From assembly GCA_030691775.1 (NCBI GenBank), contig JAUYDN010000131.1, positions 1 to 15,616 of the forward strand: a DNA stretch of 15,616 nt. The letters are read 5' to 3'. This document shows positions 7,417 through 13,751 of the stretch, piece after piece. Each line of letters starts with the position of its first letter. Positions within the stretch are counted from its first letter, which is position 1. Below the pieces are notes generated by a model that was not told the DNA's origin, searched no databases, and saw only the letters and a list, made by a program, of their open reading frames with translations. A program made the translations under genes and the position numbers. This DNA is from Dehalococcoidia bacterium. Its GTDB lineage: Bacteria > Chloroflexota > Dehalococcoidia > Dehalococcoidales > Fen-1064.

Positions 7417-8668
7417 TTTCGTCCGGCTCATCCAGTTTAAACAGTTCCGTGACCACTTGCGCATAGCCGTTGGCGTTGTTGCCCCTCGATTTCAGGTACT
7501 GCACCGGGTCGTGCAGGATTTTAGTGACGATTGCCCGGGTCATGGAGTCCAGGTTTTCCCGCTCCTCTTCCGAAAGGGGACGGAGCTTCTTAAGTGTCTT
7601 TTCCAGGTGAGACAGCCTGATGGCATCTGCCTTGCTCATCAACGCGCTTACCACGGGTCGCGTCTCCAGCGTCTGCCACCATGTTAACAACCGGTCGGTC
7701 TCCTCGTTGATAATCGCGTTTGCTTTCTCGATTTCCGCACGCCTGAGGTGGAGGTTCTGCTCTGCAATCTGCGCCAGGTCATCGATGTTATAAAGAAAAA
7801 CGTTAGCGATGTCCTTTATCGCCGGTTCGGTATTTCGCGGCACCGCGATATCGATAATGACCAGCGGTGTTGAGGAACGTTTACGCATCACCTTTGCAAT
7901 CTGTCCATAAGTCAGAATCCAATGGGGGGCATCGGCGCAGGCTACCACGATACCGGTGGTGGTAAGCTCTTCCTCCATGCCCTCCATGGGGAAAGGGACA
8001 CCACCCAGTTTTTCTGCAAGTAAGACCGCTTTATCCATTGTGCGGCTGGTCAAATAAATCCGGGGCGTACCTCTCTCACGGGCGGCTTTCGTCACCAGCC
8101 TGCCCGCTTCTCCGGCGCCGATAACGACGAGCTTACAATCCTCCAGCGAACCGACTATTTCGGTAGCAAGTTCCACCGCTACCGAGCTAACGGAAAGTGC
8201 ATTCCGGCTGATTCCGGTCCTTTCCCGTACCTGTCTGCCGGTGCGGATGGCTCCCAGGAAAAGCTGGCGCAGAGGATAATTGACCATCCCCGTCTTTTCC
8301 GCCGCTTCCAGGGCGTGGTTCACCTGCCCGAGTATCTCGTATTCGCCAAGGACCATCGATTCCAACCCGGCGGTGACACATAACAGGTGGCGGATAGCGG
8401 CTTCCGCGCTATGAGAATAGGCGTGCGCCTTGAGAACCTGCACCGGGAGCCCGTGAAAACTGCTCAAGAATGCCAGGCTTTTTTCGCCGGCGTCCTCTTC
8501 AGTCGTGTAGATTTCAGTCCGGTTACAGGTCGATAGGACTACGGCGTCAGGAAGATATTCACGCAAAAACGATAGAGCTTCGTATAGTTTTCCATCCGGC
8601 ACCGCCACCTTTTCCCGGATGTCTAAAGGGGCTGATTTGTGATTGATGCCGATGAGGTTAATCTGCAT
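7406..8668 (-). CDS. hemA: Glutamyl-tRNA reductase
   Basis: HemA reduces glutamyl-tRNA(Glu) with NADPH to glutamate-1-semialdehyde, the entry step of the C5 pathway and usually the main control point. The 420-residue protein shows the catalytic domain with Cys48 in VVLSTCNRTEIY, the LESMVLGEYEILGQV segment at 102-116, the linker GISRNALSVSSVAVELA, the NADPH domain with VVIGAGEAGRL at 181-191, and a C-terminal helical dimerisation region (about 310-410). The start ATG directly abuts the TAA of the preceding sirC-like gene, with GAGGG 6 nt upstream. The end overlaps hemC. In many bacteria HemA is degraded in response to heme, but I see nothing here that proves such control. Confidence 0.97.
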   Translation of the reverse strand: MQINLIGINHKSAPLDIREKVAVPDGKLYEALSFLREYLPDAVVLSTCNRTEIYTTEEDAGEKSLAFLSSFHGLPVQVLKAHAYSHSAEAAIRHLLCVTAGLESMVLGEYEILGQVNHALEAAEKTGMVNYPLRQLFLGAIRTGRQVRERTGISRNALSVSSVAVELATEIVGSLEDCKLVVIGAGEAGRLVTKAARERGTPRIYLTSRTMDKAVLLAEKLGGVPFPMEGMEEELTTTGIVVACADAPHWILTYGQIAKVMRKRSSTPLVIIDIAVPRNTEPAIKDIANVFLYNIDDLAQIAEQNLHLRRAEIEKANAIINEETDRLLTWWQTLETRPVVSALMSKADAIRLSHLEKTLKKLRPLSEEERENLDSMTRAIVTKILHDPVQYLKSRGNNANGYAQVVTELFKLDEPDENEK

Positions 8669-9322
8669 TTATTTCCCTCTTGACTCTGTTTTGAGTGCGC
8701 TCCGGAGCAGGTCCTTTGCCTGTTCAACCTTATCCTGTTTCAGCAAAGCGAGTAAACGGTCGAGGTCGAGCGCCGACTGCCAGGTGTCGGCATCCGCGCG
8801 TGCACCATGCTCTTTGAGTTCAGTGCGAACGTCCCCGATAAGGTCGGCGAGGTGGCTGTACTCTGCGCCGAATTCATCCTCCAACCGGGTGCGGATTTTG
8901 CGGGCGAGCGCCGGACTTTTGCCGCCCGTCGAGATGGCGATAGTTACATCGCCACGCCTGAAATAAGACGGCACAATGAAATCGCACAACTCGGGCGTAT
9001 CCACGACGTTGATGAGCACGCCGTTTTGATGAGCTTCGCGGCCGATGTCGGCATTGACCTTCTTATCATCTGTGGCGGCTATCGCCAGGAATACGCCGTG
9101 AAGGTCGCCGGGTTTGTATTCCCGCGATACCGCCATAATCGTTCCCCGCTCTTTCATCGCGGCTAGCTCCGCGCACAGGTCGGGGCTGATGACGGTAACA
9201 TCCGCTTTTGATTCAACGAGCCCCTGGACTTTGCGCAGGGCGACCTCCCCACCCCCGAAAACCACGCATCTCTTTCCTGTCAGGGTAATAAAAGCCGGGT
9301 AGTAGACTGGACTGTGATTCAT
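8669..9322 (-). CDS. sirC: Precorrin-2 dehydrogenase, possibly also sirohydrochlorin ferrochelatase (CysG N-terminal/Met8 type)
   Basis: The 217-residue protein matches the N-terminal half of CysG and yeast Met8p. It has YYPAFITLTGKRCVVFGGG with the NAD-binding glycines (23-25), INVVDTPELCDFIVPS with Asp108 at the position of the catalytic aspartate of this family, and AISTGGKSPALARKIR at 129-144. It oxidises precorrin-2 to sirohydrochlorin with NAD+. Members of the family may or may not also insert iron. No separate CbiK/SirB-type chelatase is in this window, so dual function is attractive but unproven. There is no methyltransferase domain, because that activity is supplied by the cobA/hemD fusion. 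Its ATG overlaps the ahbAB stop as ATGA, and its stop abuts hemA. Confidence 0.92.
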   Translation of the reverse strand: MNHSPVYYPAFITLTGKRCVVFGGGEVALRKVQGLVESKADVTVISPDLCAELAAMKERGTIMAVSREYKPGDLHGVFLAIAATDDKKVNADIGREAHQNGVLINVVDTPELCDFIVPSYFRRGDVTIAISTGGKSPALARKIRTRLEDEFGAEYSHLADLIGDVRTELKEHGARADADTWQSALDLDRLLALLKQDKVEQAKDLLRSALKTESRGK

Positions 9323-10299
9323 GCCGTGTATTTAATCCTCGTTTTCTTGAATTCCCGGGTGCTAAAGAGCACAACGTAATCGCGAAGATTTAACCTTTGC
9401 GAAACATTTTGTATCAGTTCCAGACAGCTATCTCTGCTATGAGAGTGAATCATCGCGAAAAGATTGTGACGCCAGCCAGCACAGGTCTGTCTTTCATAGC
9501 AATGGCTGACTTCTCTAAGTTCCGCAAGCTCTTTGCCAATGGTATCCACCCTTTCGTCCGGTATTGCCCAGCACGTCATCGCGTTTGCCTGGAAGCCGGC
9601 GCGGCGGTGGTTAATTGAAGCGCTGAACCGGCGGATGACCCCACGCTCAAGTAAAGAGCGGCTGTGTGCGAGCAAGTCGTCCACGCTCATACCTGCTTCC
9701 AGTGCAATAGTATCGAACGGTGTGGCTGTCAGCGGCAGGTCCTGTTGCAGGGCGTTTATGACACGCCTGTCTTCATTACTCAGTTCCAATTTCACTGGCA
9801 GTTTGCCGTTGTGCGCTGTTGGCATCTGTTCCGTATTGTCGACATCAAAGTACGCACCGATTTTGAACAATTTGACGGCAGGGAGAGCTAGCCGGGTGAT
9901 AGCGCCAGTGTTCGCCGACAGCCGTTCTACTTCGGCGTCGATGCTTGATGTCGGCGGTACCGATAACGTCACCCAGACGTTGAAATCGTGGTCGCGTTCG
10001 TAGCCGTGACTGATACCGGGATGAGCCTGTATTGCCTGTTCTGCTTTACGCGTCCGTTCTGCGGGTACTTTCAATGCCACGAGGGTCGATTGATAACCGA
10101 GCCGGCGGGCGTCTACCACCGGCTCGATGCTACGTACCATACCCCGGTCCCTCAGTTTCTGGATATGGTCGATGACCTGTGTTTCGGTAACGCCAAGCAT
10201 CTGTCCCAACCGGTAATACGGCCTGGGTTCGAGGGGGAATGCCCTCTGTAAAAAGCCCAGTAACTTCTGCTCAGTGGTCGCAATTTCAAGCTGTACCAT
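9319..10299 (-). CDS. ahbAB: Siroheme decarboxylase, AhbA and AhbB subunits fused in one chain
   Basis: Siroheme decarboxylase removes two acetate carboxyl groups from siroheme (C12, C18), giving 12,18-didecarboxysiroheme. In most described organisms it is a heterodimer of AhbA and AhbB, both of Lrp/AsnC fold. Here both lie in one 326-residue chain. Residues about 5-153 form the first unit, with an HTH-like segment, GISHGYERDHDFNVWVTL containing His98, and an AVKLFKIGAYFD end. A linker at 154-172 follows. Residues about 173-324 form the second, with VSHCYERQTCAGWRHNLFAM containing His266 and FSTREFKKTRIKY. General annotation could mistake it for a transcription factor, but the motifs and neighbours favour the enzyme. 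I chose ATG 10299, which overlaps ahbD by 14 nt with AGGA 8 nt upstream. An upstream frame to 10371 adds unconserved residues. Confidence 0.93.
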   Translation of the reverse strand: MVQLEIATTEQKLLGFLQRAFPLEPRPYYRLGQMLGVTETQVIDHIQKLRDRGMVRSIEPVVDARRLGYQSTLVALKVPAERTRKAEQAIQAHPGISHGYERDHDFNVWVTLSVPPTSSIDAEVERLSANTGAITRLALPAVKLFKIGAYFDVDNTEQMPTAHNGKLPVKLELSNEDRRVINALQQDLPLTATPFDTIALEAGMSVDDLLAHSRSLLERGVIRRFSASINHRRAGFQANAMTCWAIPDERVDTIGKELAELREVSHCYERQTCAGWRHNLFAMIHSHSRDSCLELIQNVSQRLNLRDYVVLFSTREFKKTRIKYTA

Positions 10300-11431
10300 G
10301 GTTGTCTTCCTGGCGGCGTGGCTGGTAGATGCAGTAGGGTTCAGCTTCAAGGCAATCGCCGGTAGCTTCATAAGCCCGCGCCCGGCAGCCGCCGCAAATT
10401 CTTTTATACTCGCACCGTCCGCACTTGCCCTTGAGATTATCGAGATTCCGCAGGGTGTTGAACAGCGGCGATTCGTACCACACTTCGTGGAATGTCTTTT
10501 CGCGGATATCTCCCGCCTCCGCAGTCAGGTAACCACAACCCTGTACCTTGCCCCGGTGGGAAATAAAGCAGAACCCGGTACCTGCCAGGCAACCGCGTGT
10601 AATTGTGTTGGGACCGGGACGTCCGCCACCAAAATGTCCGTGACCGCCAGGTTGACCGCCGTGTACAGGAGGCGTGGGATTTTCTTTTTGCCTCTGCTTC
10701 AGGATACGCATGTAGTGGGGTGCGTCCGTGGGTTTGAAGAAGATACGGTTACCCAGTTCCTGTTGCCGGTCGTATATCCAGTTCAGGGTTTCTTCGTACT
10801 GCTGTGGAGATAGCTCCACGGTTTCCAGACCTTTGCCACGTCCGGTGGGCACGAGCATGAAAGGGTGAAAAGCCGCCGCACTCACATCCAGCGCAATGTC
10901 CAGGATTTTATCCAGATAGCTCATGTTGAGCCGGGTGACGGTGCTGTTAATCTGAATCTCCAGGCCGGCGCGCCTGGCGCTTTCAATACCCGCCATCACA
11001 GCGGCAAAAGCGCCCTTTTTACCCCGGAAACTATCCTGCAACTCGGGGGTGGGGAAATCCAGGCTGATGCCGATGCGCATGACCCCGGATTCCTTTAATC
11101 CGCGAGCCATCCCATCATCAATCAGGGTGCCGTTACTGCCCATTACCACTCGTAAACCTTTGTCCGTGGCGTAACGGGCAATTTCGCATACATCACGACG
11201 CATCAGTGGTTCACCGCCGCTGAGGATGAGTATCGGTTTACCGACTTCCAGAATCTGGTCGATGAGCTTGAAACCCTCTTCGGTGGAAAGCTCGTTCTGG
11301 TAACATTCGTCGGTTGAGGAGGCGCGGCAGTGCTCGCAGAAGAGATTACAGCGCCGGGTCAATTCCCAGGCAACAAGCTGCAGGCGGGGGGTCAAAATTG
11401 AGCTTTCTCCAGGTATAATCCGTGTTTCCAT
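10286..11431 (-). CDS. ahbD: Fe-coproporphyrin III decarboxylase/heme synthase AhbD (radical SAM)
   Basis: AhbD catalyses the last step of the alternative pathway, oxidative decarboxylation of two propionates of Fe-coproporphyrin III to the vinyl groups of heme b. The 381-residue protein has the radical SAM triad Cys28/Cys32/Cys35 (CNLFCEHC), SGGEP at 71-75, and a C-terminal SPASM-like cysteine array (Cys281, 288, 299, 337, 340, 346, 349, 360, 367; GCLAGTGFCFISHRGKVQGC and CGRCEYKRICGGCRARA) for auxiliary clusters. A His/Gly-rich loop (HGGQPGGHGHFGGG, 257-270) lies just ahead of the array. The assignment as AhbD rather than AhbC rests on the GCLAGTGFCFISH block and on the neighbouring gene being a clear AhbC. 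AGGA sits 8 nt before ATG 11431. That site lies within the duplicated ahbC end described separately. Confidence 0.92.
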   Translation of the reverse strand: METRIIPGESSILTPRLQLVAWELTRRCNLFCEHCRASSTDECYQNELSTEEGFKLIDQILEVGKPILILSGGEPLMRRDVCEIARYATDKGLRVVMGSNGTLIDDGMARGLKESGVMRIGISLDFPTPELQDSFRGKKGAFAAVMAGIESARRAGLEIQINSTVTRLNMSYLDKILDIALDVSAAAFHPFMLVPTGRGKGLETVELSPQQYEETLNWIYDRQQELGNRIFFKPTDAPHYMRILKQRQKENPTPPVHGGQPGGHGHFGGGRPGPNTITRGCLAGTGFCFISHRGKVQGCGYLTAEAGDIREKTFHEVWYESPLFNTLRNLDNLKGKCGRCEYKRICGGCRARAYEATGDCLEAEPYCIYQPRRQEDNHGTA

Positions 11432-11437
11432 CAGTTG

Positions 11438-11595
11438 AGTCCTATCTCTTCATCAGTAGATTACATCTTGTAGGGTGGGTTAGTCCGGTTTCAAGGGGTG
11501 TCGGCTTTCAGATTTCGAAAGGACGTAACCCACCACAAATCGTCTTATGCAAACATGTTTTTGCTCTGCGTAGTAAGTCCTATCTCTTCATCGGT
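11438..11595 (-). repeat. 20-bp direct repeat flanking the element between ahbC and ahbD
   Basis: Copies lie at 11438-11457 and 11576-11595 and match at 19 of 20 positions, with the only difference at 11455/11593. The right copy is the coding end of ahbC (TDEEIGL). The left copy sits just ahead of ahbD and carries its ribosome-binding site. Read in the ahbC frame, the left copy gives TDEEIGLN and then TGA, which overlaps the ahbD ATG as TGATG. Confidence 0.85.
11458..11575. mobile_element. MITE/REP-like palindromic element inserted between ahbC and ahbD
   Basis: This 118-bp segment lies between two copies of the 20-bp direct repeat. It contains an imperfect inverted repeat, 11468-11486 (TTGTAGGGTGGGTTAGTCC) against the reverse complement of 11521-11538 (TTGTGGTGGGTTACGTCC). 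The GTAGGGTGGGTTA core resembles widespread small palindromic repeats found in many bacterial genomes. It is non-coding apart from supplying the last codons and stop of the present ahbC. Outer boundaries are inferred from the direct repeat. The mechanism is unknown, and a flanking duplication of 20 bp is long for a typical MITE. Confidence 0.6.
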
Positions 11596-12735
11596 CAGGA
11601 AGCAAGCGGGGTCGGGCGCCCAGACATCGCCGTAGACGGCTTCGGCACGCACCCGCAGATTTCCGTTGCACAGGTCCAGGTAACGGCACGCGGCGCAACG
11701 CCCTTTCAACAGGCTCTTACGGTCTTTGAGTCCCTTCAGCAGTGGCTCGGTGGTATCCAGCCATATCTCCCCGAACTTGCGTTCACGTACGTTTCCCAGG
11801 ATGTGGTGCCGCCAGAACTGGTCGGGGTGAACATTCCCTACATCGTCCACCGCCCCGATTTTGATGCCGGAGTTGTTGCCGCCGTTGAGACGCTGTAGCT
11901 CCAGGATACGCGCCGCGCGTGCCGGGTCTGTATCCTTCGTCCGCAGGTACAGGTAAACGGCATCCGCGTGATTGCCCACGGTCAGGACTTCTTTTTTCAA
12001 GCCACGCTTGTGAAGGTCGATTGTCCAATCGCAAATCTGGTCGATGACGGCGCGTGTTTGTGAGTGTGATATATCCTGCTTTCTCAGGTTATCGCCGCGG
12101 CCTGAATAAGCGAGGTGGTAGAAGCAAACGCGGTCGATGCCTTCATCTTCCACCAGCTTGAAGATTGCCGGGATTTCTTTATAGTTATAGCCGGTGATGG
12201 TAAGACGCAGGGAAACCCGCACACCGAGGGCGGTACAGTTCCGGATGCCGGTCAGGGCTGAGGCAAAGGCGCCTTTGTGTCCACGGAAGTAGTCGTTCTT
12301 TGCGCCCACGCCATCGAGGCTGATGCCGGCTTCCGCGAACCCGGTTTCCTTGATTTTCCGGGCAGTCTCTTCATCGATGAGTGTCCCGTTGGTGGAGAGG
12401 GCAACCCGGAGGCCGCAACTTTTTGCGAACTCAGCCAGCTCGAAGAGGTCCTGCCGCTGGAGTGGTTCTCCGCCGGAGAAGAGAATAACCGGCGCTCCGA
12501 AATCTGCCAGGTCGCGGATGAATGCTTTGCCGGTAGGGGTATCCATTTCATCCGGAGAGCATGAGTTGCCGGCGTTGGCGTAGCAGTGGATACAATGGAG
12601 GTTACAGCCGCGGGTGCAGTTCCAGACAACCACGGGGCGCTCTGAGCCGTTATCCCGGTTGGTATGCCCGTGCGCATAGCGCAGGCTGTCGCCCGGGCTG
12701 GTGGAATCGCAGAGGAGTCGTGAAATGGAAATCAT
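11545..12735 (-). CDS. ahbC: 12,18-didecarboxysiroheme deacetylase AhbC (radical SAM)
   Basis: AhbC removes the C2 and C7 acetate side chains of 12,18-didecarboxysiroheme, leaving methyls and giving Fe-coproporphyrin III. The 396-residue protein opens with MISISRLLCDSTSPGDSLRY, a typical AhbC/NirJ N-terminus. It has the radical SAM triad Cys44/Cys48/Cys51 (CNLHCIHC), FSGGEPLQRQDLFELAEFA, STNGTLI, and a C-terminal cluster segment with Cys347, Cys350, Cys356 and Cys378 (CAACRYLDLCNGNLRVRAEA, then DPACFLTDEEIG). The last nine residues (TTQSKNMFA) come from the adjacent inserted element and are probably not ancestral. NirJ of heme d1 synthesis is the close alternative, but ahbD, ahbAB and the absence of nirF/nirE/nirS argue for heme b. 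The start overlaps the regulator's stop as ATGA, with AAAGGAC upstream. Confidence 0.92.
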   Translation of the reverse strand: MISISRLLCDSTSPGDSLRYAHGHTNRDNGSERPVVVWNCTRGCNLHCIHCYANAGNSCSPDEMDTPTGKAFIRDLADFGAPVILFSGGEPLQRQDLFELAEFAKSCGLRVALSTNGTLIDEETARKIKETGFAEAGISLDGVGAKNDYFRGHKGAFASALTGIRNCTALGVRVSLRLTITGYNYKEIPAIFKLVEDEGIDRVCFYHLAYSGRGDNLRKQDISHSQTRAVIDQICDWTIDLHKRGLKKEVLTVGNHADAVYLYLRTKDTDPARAARILELQRLNGGNNSGIKIGAVDDVGNVHPDQFWRHHILGNVRERKFGEIWLDTTEPLLKGLKDRKSLLKGRCAACRYLDLCNGNLRVRAEAVYGDVWAPDPACFLTDEEIGLTTQSKNMFA

Positions 12736-13382
12736 GCGTTGGCGTCCTTTCTCGTCCTGCCGCCGGTGTATTCCTGGTAGGAGTTCACCAGGGAAACCAG
12801 GGCTTCATCCAGTACACGCACTACGAGGGGTAGAGTTTCGACCACACGGCCGCTGAAAGATTCCTTTTTCGCGATGAGACGGGTGGTGGCTTTTATCATG
12901 GGGTCACGGTGGGAGATAAACGCTTCCACAGAGTCTGTGAGCGTAAAACCGAGCTTCGCCAGCATTTCCCCCAGGCCGCGTCCGTTAGTGCGTGCCATCG
13001 ATAGGGTCTCATCCCGTTTGGAGGGTTCGGTGATGTAACGTACCACGATGCCGAGCATATTGCGCCCCAGCTCCGCGAAATGCTCCCGCGATTCTTTGTC
13101 AAGCTCGAACCGGGACATGGCGGCTATCGATTCCTGGAATATCTCGCGGTGCACGGTGGCGGTGTTTTCTATCTCCGTCACCACGTCCTTGAGTCCGAGC
13201 GTTTTCTGGTGGGCGCTGAGGAACCTTTTCAGTTCGGTGGTGGAATAGCGGCGGTGGCCGCCCGGGGTTACGAAAGCCTTGATTTTACCGTCGTCGGTCC
13301 ACTGGCGGAGGGCGGCTTCGCTGACACCCAGGGTCTTGCTGGCTTCACCGATACTGAGAAGGATTTCCCTTTCCGGATTCAT
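12732..13382 (-). CDS. MerR-like helix-turn-helix regulator, first gene of the heme operon
   Basis: The 216-residue protein has an N-terminal winged-helix module at about residues 9-56 (SIGEASKTLGVSEAALRQWT, then KIKAFVTPGGHRRYSTTELKRFL), the MerR/HTH_17 pattern with the GGHRRY wing. Residues about 75-205 are all-helical. The stretch around 128-168 (ARTNGRGLGEMLAKLGFTL, TDSVEAFISHRDPMI) resembles the N-terminal sensory domains of RsbR/RsbRD-type proteins. There is no cysteine, so a thiol- or metal-thiolate sensing mechanism like that of many MerR proteins is unlikely. It is the promoter-proximal gene and overlaps ahbC as ATGA, so it is probably made with the enzymes and may regulate its own operon. 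The ligand is unknown. AGGTGA precedes ATG 13382. Confidence 0.85.
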   Translation of the reverse strand: MNPEREILLSIGEASKTLGVSEAALRQWTDDGKIKAFVTPGGHRRYSTTELKRFLSAHQKTLGLKDVVTEIENTATVHREIFQESIAAMSRFELDKESREHFAELGRNMLGIVVRYITEPSKRDETLSMARTNGRGLGEMLAKLGFTLTDSVEAFISHRDPMIKATTRLIAKKESFSGRVVETLPLVVRVLDEALVSLVNSYQEYTGGRTRKDANA

Positions 13383-13428
13383 AAATCACCTACCGTGCTC
13401 GCAAAACTGTATAAATCTACTAAAATCT

Positions 13429-13458
13429 ATAATATCTCTATTTTACTACATTATCCAA
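13429..13458 (-). promoter_or_regulatory. Candidate promoter of the heme operon
   Basis: On the minus strand TTGGAT (13458-13453) and TATTAT (13434-13429) are separated by 18 bp, which would start transcription about 40 nt before the regulator's ATG. A second TATAAT hexamer at 13470-13465 lacks a convincing -35 partner. The surrounding 13400-13500 stretch is much more AT-rich than its flanks, as expected of a control region. Confidence 0.45.
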
Positions 13459-13462
13459 TGTA
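13447..13462. promoter_or_regulatory. Palindrome overlapping the candidate -35 element
   Basis: TACATT-ATCC-AATGTA is a perfect 6-4-6 inverted repeat covering the putative -35 hexamer. A dimeric regulator bound here could control the operon. The product of the first gene is the obvious candidate, by position only. Confidence 0.35.
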
Positions 13463-13494
13463 TTATTATAAATACTATTCTTCCCTTGAAATAT

Positions 13495-13508
13495 AGGTAA
13501 ACATACCT
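13495..13508. promoter_or_regulatory. Second palindrome upstream of the candidate promoter
   Basis: AGGTA-AACA-TACCT is a perfect 5-4-5 inverted repeat about 37 bp upstream of the -35 hexamer. It may be an operator or activator site. No half-site matches the other palindrome, so the two could bind different proteins. Confidence 0.3.
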
Positions 13509-13623
13509 GTTTCTCGCCGGGAATTATTACCGTTTCACAAGAAGGCATAGTCCATTAAATGACGGACGACATCGTGCTAATGGCGTACCCGGCTCGCGCG
13601 TAATAGAAGGAAAGACCGGGACG

Positions 13624-13751
13624 ATGACGATTTTTTACCGCGTGCAGTTTTCAAAGAGGGAGGTGAACGGATGAAGGCTTTTTTAAGCACCCCGGGGAGA
13701 TTAATCCTGTACCTGTGTTCCGGAGGACTTCCCGAACCGCCACAGGATTAA
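13624..13751 (+). other. Orphan Shine-Dalgarno site with two tiny overlapping ORFs; possible gene remnant
   Basis: GGAGGTGA (13659-13666), complementary to the 16S rRNA 3' end, precedes ATG 13671 at normal spacing, yet the frame runs only 26 codons (MKAFLSTPGRL and so on) to TAA 13749-13751, antisense to the end of the MFS gene. A 16-codon frame from ATG 13624 overlaps it as ATGA. This could be a small-protein gene, or the 5' remnant of a gene lost by deletion. The gap 13509-13623 shows nothing else that I can support. Confidence 0.25.

Noticed and set aside
6737..7687. A 316-codon open frame on the plus strand
   Set aside because: It is antisense to hemC and hemA, both clearly recognised by catalytic motifs, and its Arg/Ser-rich translation resembles no protein family.
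9319..10299. Reading the AhbAB gene as an Lrp/AsnC transcription regulator
   Set aside because: The GISHGYERDHDFNVW and VSHCYER motifs, the C-terminal STREFKKTR segment and the position among heme enzymes fit siroheme decarboxylase better.
13680..13705. Possible terminator after the MFS gene (CCCCGGGG and an A/T run)
   Set aside because: The palindrome has no loop and the A/T run is not placed after a stable stem, so an intrinsic terminator is not supported.
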